64,000 nucleotides of DNA from Blastopirellula retiformator. Its GTDB lineage: Bacteria; Planctomycetota; Planctomycetia; Pirellulales; Pirellulaceae. The stretch spans positions 361,781 to 425,780 of the forward strand of contig NZ_SJPF01000006.1 of assembly GCF_007859755.1 (NCBI RefSeq), read 5' to 3'. Numbering within the stretch: the stretch's first letter is position 1; the number at the start of each line of letters is the position of its first letter. The notes beneath the pieces are model-generated. The model was given only the letters and a program-made list of their open reading frames with translations, was not told the DNA's origin and ran no database searches. Shown here one piece after another: positions 59,101-64,000 of this stretch. The translations under genes were made by a program, and so were the position numbers.

Positions 59101-62056
59101 CACCGACGCCAATGGCGACGCTTCCTTCGCCGATGTGCCGCTGCTTGAATCGGCCACCTATGTGTCCGCCATCGCAACCGACGTCGACGGCAATTCCTCG
59201 ATGCTCTCGCTTCCCACGCTAACGACAACCGCTGGCGGAGGCAGTGCCCCCGAGATCACGGTTGAGGAAGGGACTTCCGGAGGAGCAGAGTTGTTCCATG
59301 GGACCTCCACCGTCAGCTTTGGTACCGTGAAAGTCGGGGACTCCGTTTCCAAGACGTTCACCATCACCAACGACGGGACCACCAATCTGACCATTGGGGC
59401 CATTACGTTACCTTCCGATTTTGTCGTGACCCAATCGCCAGATGCGACCGTCACGCCAGGAAGCTACACGACGTTTACCGTCGAATTCACGCCTTCGTCC
59501 GCCGCCAATTACGCAGGCGACATCACAATCGCCACGAACGACGCCAACGAGAGTTCTTTCAAATTTTATGTGACGGCAGTGAGCGAAGTCGGGGCATTAG
59601 CTCCCTGGATGGTCTACGAATATGACGCCCTGGGCCGTACCATCAGCGAGACCGATCACCTAGGCCACGAGACGAGCTACGACTACGACAACCTCGGCCG
59701 CCTCATCAAAAAGACCGACGCCGAAGGTGGCGAAACCGAGTACACCTACGACGCCAACGGCAATCGACTGACGCTGACCGATCCGGAAGAGAATACGACC
59801 ACCTGGACGTACGATCTATTAAATCGGATGCTCACCAACACGAATGAGCTGAACGACACGCGTTATTACGAGTACGACGCCGCGGGCAACCTGGTCGAAT
59901 ACACCGACCGCAACGGCCGCGTGATCGAGTACGAGTACGACGACCTGCATCGCCGCATCGCCGAAAACTGGATGGATGGCATAACGACGGTTCACACGAT
60001 CACCTACAGCTATGACGCCGCGTCGCAACTGACTGAAGCGAGCGACACGGCCGCTACCTACACGTTCACCTACGACCGACTTGGCCGCAACACCAGCACC
60101 GAGCACGACCTGGCCGCACTCGGTTTTGACGTGGTGATCGACGAAGCGTACGACGCCCTCGGTCGCCGCACCAGTCTCACTGCGGAAATTGACGGTACCG
60201 ACGACCTGGAAAACATCTACGCCTACGACTACTTGAACCGGATGACGCAAGTTACGCAAGGTTCGCAGTCAGGCGGCAACGCCGTCGCCGAAAAGCGGGT
60301 CGACTTTACCTACGACGCCGAAGACAAGTACCAATTCACGTCGATCACCCGCTTCGCCGACCTGGCCGGAACCGAAACGGTCGCCACCACCACCTATGGC
60401 TACGACTACGCCGACCAGCTGACAAGCCTCACGCATGCCGACGGAAGCAGCAGCACGCTCGCCGGCTACACCTACAGCTATGACGCAGCCAACCGCCTGA
60501 CCGCCTTCACGGTCTACGGTCACTCCGCCGAAGACGCCACCTACAGCTACGACGACACCGATCAACTGACCGGCGCCGATCGTAGCGGCACAACGAGTGA
60601 TGAATCCTACACCTACGACGACAACGGCAACCGCACCGGCGGCGGCCACTCGACCGGCGACAACAACCAGATCCTCTCCGACGGAACGTACAACTATACC
60701 TACGACGACGAAGGGAATCGGCTCACCAAGACCAACATCTCCACCGACGAGTATGAGGTGTTCGAATACGACTACCGCAATCGCCTGGTCAGCGTCACTA
60801 ATTATGACGACTCCGATATCAAGCTCTGGAAAGTCAGTTACGGGTACGACTCCATTAATCAACTGGTCAGCCGCGAAGTTGATACCAACGGCAACGGCAC
60901 GGTCGACGAGTCAGGCTATTTCATCATCGATAACGGCCAAATCGTCCTAGTGCTGGACAATGCAGGAGATGTCGAGCACCGCATGCTCTGGGGCCCGCAA
61001 GTCGATCAACTGCTGGCCGACGAAAACGCGGCTGGCGACGTCCTCTGGACGCTGACCGACCCGCAAAACACTGTCCGCGACTACGCTGAGTACGACGACT
61101 TGCTCGACGAAACGTCGATCGTCAACCACATCGCTTACGACGCCGTCGGCAAAGTCGCCAGCGAAACGAGCGGTGCGCTCGACGCTTTCCGCGTTCGCTA
61201 CACCGGTAAATACGTCGACCCGCTAACCGACTTGCAATACAACCTCCACCGCTGGTACGACCCCGTGACAGCACGCTGGATAAGCCAGGACCCTATTGGG
61301 TTTAACGCGGGGGATGCGAATCTCTATCGATATGTGGGGAATGAGTATGTGAACGCCTTCGATTCTTCGGGGCTTTTTGCGATAAGCTTAACATTTGGGG
61401 CTTTTATTCCTATAGAAAAGGGTGAGGAAATTCTTGAGAATCCAGTACCTGGAATTCGGTGGGGGCTTGAGCCATCGCCCTGGAATATCAGTCCGATCAA
61501 ACGGGAGTTCTGGATGTTCGGCACTGACAATCGAGAACGAGCGGGCGAAGACGGTTCTTACAGAATGCGATCCGAAACGGCAGCCCCATTTGATTCCACA
61601 GAAATTGGGCACTTAGAGCAGAAGGTGGACATCGATACAATGGCCGGCGCTAGTCACAGGCTGCTCGCTAGATACGACGATAGCACTAAGAAATACAAGG
61701 CCATTTCGGAAGTGCAAGAAAAAACTGCAGTTGCCACACAAAAAGTGGTCATAAGAGACGTGAATGCGTGCACCAGTACGATAGAGGTAGGCGCTGCGGC
61801 TCCTTATCCATTTATGCCAAGTCCGGATATTAGTTACTCGGTAACATGGACTCTATCGAAGAATTCAGATGGAACTGAAGTTTTAGTAACGGTTACAGGA
61901 AGGCATGATTGGTTTCCTGCCTATGAAGGCCTGGTAAATAATCACGTTGTCTATTCCGACTATCCTGAAGCTAGTGGCCCAGGCGCGAATCTCGTCACAT
62001 TTCCGGGCGGTGCCGATCAAAAGCATTTCAAGCGAATTGCAAAAATATCCGAATAG
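53138..62056 (+). CDS. giant RHS/YD-repeat surface protein
   Basis: A 2972-residue protein. The N-terminus has a basic stretch and the planctomycete export motif LESRELLA at residues 37-44, then a Calx-beta-like domain (about 45-190). YD repeats fill about 490-1360, many with an inserted DPDGAGPL unit. An abnormal spindle-like/choice-of-anchor D domain (1355-1465), a right-handed beta-helix (1468-1950) with NxxIGxxxxG coils and a second choice-of-anchor D domain (2040-2150) follow. A second YD array (2158-2690) ends in the RHS core YDPVTARWISQDPIGFNAGD (to 2748). The last 224 residues are a unique tip without a family I can name with confidence; DUF3238-like is possible. RHS proteins encapsulate and deliver C-terminal toxins or adhere to cells. 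Confidence 0.85.
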   Translation: MWFENLSAFSSSLGKKTNRRNRNRKRNQQTVVVHETLESRELLATMRFAGLFEFEQTEGDSLYGSSPSYVTKINGYTNGQYLYFSLGGDASPDDIEAIYSYNTSPTDDYEGGYDEGLGLFYVFSAFSREDWVMDIRIDFADDSILEGTETLELTIVQDPNDASSYSVGSNDTITVTLFDNEYVASESNTTDAYQVGFSEDVPIGGCSCQYTATIYQSGKIVLSFEVEINSVMNGNDTLTIDGEFAGKSFTGSNYFSRKPDDTEPDTLFYSFEFSRSELGEDDFGLFEATLTSSGDHMDGGPKTLSGFVFFGPANSVSVSPIPKLEEGDDGITLAAGETGDYYADDGIGGYETAAGTFSSLAAVSGGYEMTTKDGAVYTFDSDGYALTKTDTKGRVTTYSYITYGDKKLISSIVEPTITFTFSYSDDKLTSASTSLGDWVSLAYSGDLLSTVTRSDPDGAGPLSAPVTTYSYDGNDRLTSKTANGLTTTYTYDSTGRLASVQTPDGADTGYVSPQQAAVSGGSAIETVTGNDGISVQRAYDSRRNVTREIDALGNATIFERDANGLLLKKILPDPDGAGPLAAPVYEYTYDSRGNKLTETLPDKSVRTWIYHSTWNQPIQYTDANGNITLYEYDTTYELLLSKTSVIGEIDDLINQETDDLTTSYTYTPAPTLSTDAPISLIASMTAPDGMLTEYEYDEDGNRTKTTYAVGTADEAYTSATYDSNGSILTETDELGNTTTYTYDDLKRRLSITTADPDGAGPLSVTVTSYTYNAAGLMATQSVNGRTTTYEYDSKGRLETVTEEDPDDTGPLTAPETSYTYDSDGRVLTTTDPLGNVTTNAYTDDLLTSVTGPDPDDAGPLLAPVTSYTYDDNGQILTITDPLNRVTTYEYDDLGRQISVTYPDPDGVGTLVSLTETTEYDLFGRVSSRTDTAGVTTSYTYDHEGNMLTETTPLGTTTYAYDELNRQIEVETADPDDAGPLGTLVTVYAYNAAGMLASVTTPKGTTNYGYDNRRRRTSVTQADPDGTGPLTAPVSSTTYDDAGNVLTETDALGNVTSYQYDALNRVIEITSPDPDGAGALMSPVTSYEYDEFGQLVSMTDPNGGVTTYVYDDLGRKITEISPDPDDAGALTSPEVSYAYDANGQLVSMTDELGNVTTYEYDNLGRQITVTLPDPDGVGSATAPVTTYKYDAAGQLSSVTDPLGRKTSYTYDAMGRTLLETLPDPDEGGPLVVPFTSYTYGSDGRLASVTDTEGQTVSYTYTSSGQVATMTDPRGTTFYSYDAIGRQLTVTEPDPDGAGPLSAPSTTYIYDNVGNMVGEQTLDGTTRYEYDNLGRVTKVTQPNPDGPDPESIVAPAIEVYEYSTDEEIENDASTFDFGTTPETRTRVHSFVVENSGTSPLELSSLSVPSGYTLLQDFQSTTLQPGERTIFSVRLDSTSAGTFSGDITFSTNVNGSSTFEIPVTGTVVAISNVIVVNSTRDLDDSNTSDGVAWTGYTNSEGENEVTLRAALAQAYASPGIDQILFDIPTTETGWNGDWFVIEVAQGLTQLGSALLLSGSDGTLIRADSQPGYAGSPLIELRATNSGYHGIHVGASGGYSEIRGLSITGFSGAGINVGVSNTHIAGNYIGVRPDGTAAGDQEYGIFVADASYSTIGVDGDGINDDIERNVIVSSKYDGIRLEGVYGTANHHVIAGNYIGIDPTGASAMANNYGIEIVNASTFNLIGTNGDGINDVLERNVISGNTKSGIRAYNNWGDGGLNQISGNYIGTDATGMTAVANQEGGILQSNGSTHPIILGTDGDQIGDDVEGNLISGNLQSGVTIGNIPNNIVSGNLVGLASDGVTALGNQSHGIYVLAASNGNQIGSNGDGWSDEYEGNIVAHNGGIGINISQQSNYSYENSVRRNLAYDNTGLNIGVHSWAGQYSNDAGDGDGGTNYMQNYPVITLATETAVSGTLNSNPNETFTIDFYGSSDRDANDLAVARTYLGTITVTTDANGDASFADVPLLESATYVSAIATDVDGNSSMLSLPTLTTTAGGGSAPEITVEEGTSGGAELFHGTSTVSFGTVKVGDSVSKTFTITNDGTTNLTIGAITLPSDFVVTQSPDATVTPGSYTTFTVEFTPSSAANYAGDITIATNDANESSFKFYVTAVSEVGALAPWMVYEYDALGRTISETDHLGHETSYDYDNLGRLIKKTDAEGGETEYTYDANGNRLTLTDPEENTTTWTYDLLNRMLTNTNELNDTRYYEYDAAGNLVEYTDRNGRVIEYEYDDLHRRIAENWMDGITTVHTITYSYDAASQLTEASDTAATYTFTYDRLGRNTSTEHDLAALGFDVVIDEAYDALGRRTSLTAEIDGTDDLENIYAYDYLNRMTQVTQGSQSGGNAVAEKRVDFTYDAEDKYQFTSITRFADLAGTETVATTTYGYDYADQLTSLTHADGSSSTLAGYTYSYDAANRLTAFTVYGHSAEDATYSYDDTDQLTGADRSGTTSDESYTYDDNGNRTGGGHSTGDNNQILSDGTYNYTYDDEGNRLTKTNISTDEYEVFEYDYRNRLVSVTNYDDSDIKLWKVSYGYDSINQLVSREVDTNGNGTVDESGYFIIDNGQIVLVLDNAGDVEHRMLWGPQVDQLLADENAAGDVLWTLTDPQNTVRDYAEYDDLLDETSIVNHIAYDAVGKVASETSGALDAFRVRYTGKYVDPLTDLQYNLHRWYDPVTARWISQDPIGFNAGDANLYRYVGNEYVNAFDSSGLFAISLTFGAFIPIEKGEEILENPVPGIRWGLEPSPWNISPIKREFWMFGTDNRERAGEDGSYRMRSETAAPFDSTEIGHLEQKVDIDTMAGASHRLLARYDDSTKKYKAISEVQEKTAVATQKVVIRDVNACTSTIEVGAAAPYPFMPSPDISYSVTWTLSKNSDGTEVLVTVTGRHDWFPAYEGLVNNHVVYSDYPEASGPGANLVTFPGGADQKHFKRIAKISE

Positions 62057-62058
62057 CC

Positions 62059-62523
62059 ATGAGAACATCGACAATTACAGTTTTCATAGTTGTAACGTCA
62101 TTTATTGCAATTTTGTTGCTCTTGTCTTACTTTTACTATATTCAAAATCATTCACGCAAGCATGTGAAATTGATTGTCCCTGCTGGGTTTCGAGGGCAGA
62201 TAGTCTTGCGAGAATCGGCGACAGGCAGTCCTTTCTCAAAGGCTCTCCTTCCTGATGGAGAAGAAGCAGCCGTTTACATTGTTCCTTCGGATGGAATTCT
62301 CAACACCCTTGATCTTGGGCCGCTAGAAAGCTGGCACATACTTTCGGCCGAATTTTCAGACGGTGTTTTTTTGCCGACATACCTTCAAATCGCAAGCTCA
62401 GGATCAAGGCTGAAAAGCGTGCACTTGCGTTCAACCGTATCCGTAGTTCGTGGAAGCGGTGAACGTGAGATTCACTATTTTGTCGGCACGCTCGACGAGT
62501 TTGAGCAATGGAAGAACAAATAG
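62059..62523 (+). CDS. membrane-anchored protein behind the RHS gene, possible immunity partner
   Basis: A 154-residue protein with an N-terminal signal anchor (residues about 6-27, ITVFIVVTSFIAILLLLSYF) and an exported beta-rich domain with KLIVPAGFRGQIVLRES and EREIHYFVGTLDEFEQW. It starts two bases behind the RHS stop and is AT-richer than the RHS gene. Genes placed directly behind RHS tips are commonly immunity proteins, and a periplasmic anchor would fit a tip that acts outside the cytoplasm; this is inference. No family recognised. Confidence 0.6.
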   Translation: MRTSTITVFIVVTSFIAILLLLSYFYYIQNHSRKHVKLIVPAGFRGQIVLRESATGSPFSKALLPDGEEAAVYIVPSDGILNTLDLGPLESWHILSAEFSDGVFLPTYLQIASSGSRLKSVHLRSTVSVVRGSGEREIHYFVGTLDEFEQWKNK

Positions 62524-62593
62524 AGTGAGAGAATTCTTTAATTAAGCAGCGGGGTGGCCGTGGCGAATCCTTTCATTATTTTGGGTGGCCTTC

Positions 62594-62614
62594 GTAACCG
62601 TTCACCCCCCGTCC
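62594..62614 (+). repeat. IS66-type left terminal repeat
   Basis: The sequence begins GTAACCGTTCACCCCCC, like known IS66-family terminal repeats (GTAA-cGTTCAC), 67 bases before the IS66-type transposase fragment. The right end is not in view. Confidence 0.55.
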
Positions 62615-62660
62615 AAAAATCGCTCTTCCCTAAAACCCAGAAATCGGCGACGTTTTCCGT

Positions 62661-62945
62661 ATGTCGCTCCAAATATCTGAAGAACTGATCGCTCGTCAAA
62701 CGCCTGAGGCGCAGGCGATTATTCGTTTGTTGTTGGCGAGGATCGCGGAGCAAGACCAACGCATCGCCGAGCAAGATCAGCGGATCGCCAAGTTGGAGGC
62801 GGAGCTCAAATCGCTGCGGAAGACGCCGCAGAATTCTTCCTTGCCACCGAGCACCCAGCACCCGCACGCCAAGCCGGTCCGTCAAAAGCGCAAGAAAGCG
62901 AAACGCAAACGGGGCGGGCAGCCAGGCGTCCTGTGCAAAAAGTAA
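62661..62945 (+). pseudogene. truncated IS66-family transposase (TnpC N-terminus)
   Basis: About 88 residues match the TnpC N-terminus: a leucine-zipper-like coil in which IAEQDQR is repeated, then NSSLPPSTQHPHAKP (the NSSxPPS box) and the basic KRKRGGQPG. Intact IS66 transposases continue for some 400 more residues; here the frame departs after GGQPGV, enters a short repeated unit and stops. The remnant cannot transpose. Confidence 0.8.
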
Positions 62946-63046
62946 GTGCGGCCGATTGGACCGATTTGAAATCTCCGGTTATCGCAATTCCATGACGGCC
63001 CGAGTCCCGTGTCCCTCGGATTTGTCTCGTCCTGTGCAAAAAGTAA
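62928..63046. repeat. 18-bp direct repeats flanking a 101-bp unit
   Basis: GTCCTGTGCAAAAAGTAA stands at 62928-62945 and again at 63029-63046. The first copy marks where the IS66 frame breaks. The unit may be an inserted miniature element or a tandem duplication that disrupted the transposase. Confidence 0.7.
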
Positions 63047-63232
63047 ATTCGCGATATTTGATCGACTTGAGTAGTCCAAGAACCAGCGATGCAACGGCCG
63101 ACGAATCGATGTCCCTGCGAGGGTTTTCGGTCGTGCTCCAGTATTTCGATCATTTGTTGGAGCATGAGCGCAGAAGAGCGATTACCGTTGGAAGATTGAC
63201 GGTCGAAGAAGAAGAGAATGTCGCGAACAACT

Positions 63233-64000
63233 TCATGCCGCTTGACGATGATAGTGTTTCAGCGCACCGCCCAGTCGTTCATGACAGGTGATAGAACCGA
63301 TCGATAGCACATCGGGCTGCGGCTCGTCGTTCGACGTCAGCAGTTCATTTTCCTTTCCCTGATGCGGCCGTTCCGCGTGATAGAAGTCGACGAACTCATT
63401 CACCAGATGGTCCATATGCTGCTCGCCAAACACCACAAAATGATCCAGGCATTCGCGCTGCAGCGTCTGGATGAACCGCTCGACGAACGCGTTGGTGTTG
63501 GGTGATCGGTAGGCTGATTTCACGACCCGAATGTCCGCGGCCTGGAACGTGGCGTCAACCTTGGCCGTGAACTTCTTGTCCCGATCATGCATCAAGGTTT
63601 CGATGGGTAGGTCAACTGACTTCACGTGCTCCAGGAACGCTTCAGCTTGCTGCATGGCCCATTCTTCATTGGGATGAAACGTTGACGGCGCGATGTAGAC
63701 CTGGCGGGATTCGACATGCAGGAAAATCAGCAAATACAGATCCCGCCAGCCCTTCAGCGTCAGCACCTTCTTCGAATAGAAGTCGCATTGCCAGAGCGTC
63801 GCCGCATGCATCTTGAGGAACTCGTCCCACGTTCCTTCCCCGCGATTGGGACCTGGCTCGAGCCCATTCTCTTTCAAAATGTTTTTGACCGTGTTGCGTG
63901 ACGGCGGCTTGATGCCGAGCTTCTTCAGTTCACCCATGATCCGCGTGTACCCCCAGTCGTTTTCACGGGCGAAACGGAGAATGAGTTCGCGGATTTCCTC
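63233..64000 (-). CDS. integrase-core DDE transposase, partial
   Basis: The C-terminal 255 residues of an rve-type transposase; the start lies beyond the right window edge (the frame stays open to 64000). An HTH_21-like lead ([20 protein letters not shown]) precedes the catalytic core: first Asp in LWQCDFYSK, second in MHDRDKKFT, and Glu in [18 protein letters not shown]. The [11 protein letters not shown] end is typical. Probably an intact insertion sequence that entered the IS66 debris; its right neighbour and terminal repeats are not visible. Confidence 0.85.
   Translation of the reverse strand, partial: EEIRELILRFARENDWGYTRIMGELKKLGIKPPSRNTVKNILKENGLEPGPNRGEGTWDEFLKMHAATLWQCDFYSKKVLTLKGWRDLYLLIFLHVESRQVYIAPSTFHPNEEWAMQQAEAFLEHVKSVDLPIETLMHDRDKKFTAKVDATFQAADIRVVKSAYRSPNTNAFVERFIQTLQRECLDHFVVFGEQHMDHLVNEFVDFYHAERPHQGKENELLTSNDEPQPDVLSIGSITCHERLGGALKHYHRQAA

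Noticed and set aside
55421..60862. Long minus-strand valine- and glycine-rich frames under the RHS gene
   Set aside because: They are antisense mirrors of the repeat protein, lack ribosome sites and have skewed composition.
54540..61200. Repeats that could be mistaken for a CRISPR or tandem DNA array
   Set aside because: The periodicity is that of YD/RHS protein repeats in one open frame; no CRISPR-length repeats with unique spacers and no cas genes are present in the window.

Overview
The window looks like chromosomal DNA of a marine planctomycete of the Pirellulaceae type (Blastopirellula- or Bremerella-like). Reasons: a giant surface YD-repeat protein with the planctomycete N-terminal LESRELLA motif, a serine-recombinase/DUF2924 gene set, a HARE-HTH protein with a lysine-alanine-rich tail, a one-chain MFS-PlsC-AMP-ligase Aas protein, and many short secreted proteins of unknown function in a GC-rich background. 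The genus is an inference.

Layout. 1-8748: a translationally coupled minus-strand DNA-repair operon, addB-addA-yhaO-yhaN, in which every junction is a 4-base overlap. 8897-25750: ordinary core genes: a GT4 glycosyltransferase, an Nramp-like transporter with a coiled-coil insert, a small lipoprotein, a CMP-sugar-type nucleotidyltransferase, HAD proteins, tRNA-Leu(TAG), secreted proteins of unknown function, Aas, and a STAS/RsbW-type partner-switch pair. Two 147-bp copies of a hairpin-rich repeat lie just behind two minus-strand genes. 26001-26073 is tRNA-Asn(GTT).

26436-38623 is the most interesting part: a single minus-strand, apparently defence-related operon. In order of transcription it has a MerR-like HTH, a SNF2-type helicase with a C-terminal DUF3883-like nuclease domain, a phosphoribosyltransferase-like protein, a 1363-residue fusion of a DprA/SMF domain to a DUF1156 adenine-methylase domain, a small protein with nuclease-like sequence features, and a DUF499 P-loop ATPase ending in an Ig-like domain. 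This joins parts of two predicted conflict systems (DprA-PRTase pairs, and DUF1156-DUF499-helicase loci) in one operon. The PRTase frame appears to start with a GTG overlapping the helicase stop but carries an in-frame TGA at codon 9.

38814-52489 is a phage-like integrative element: a four-gene recombinase operon on the minus strand, then plus-strand regulators (HTH, sigma-like), a primase-helicase followed by 12 copies of an iteron-like GCGGAACGTT motif, a ParB-MTase, HNH, and small and large terminase, but no portal, capsid or tail genes. Two minus-strand genes inside it share an identically spaced 36-bp upstream element.

53138-62523 encodes a 2972-residue RHS/YD-repeat surface protein with a beta-helix between its two YD arrays and a variable C-terminal tip. 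A small membrane-anchored protein follows 2 bases later and is a possible immunity partner. 62594-64000 is insertion-sequence debris: a truncated IS66-type transposase and a DDE integrase-type transposase running off the window.
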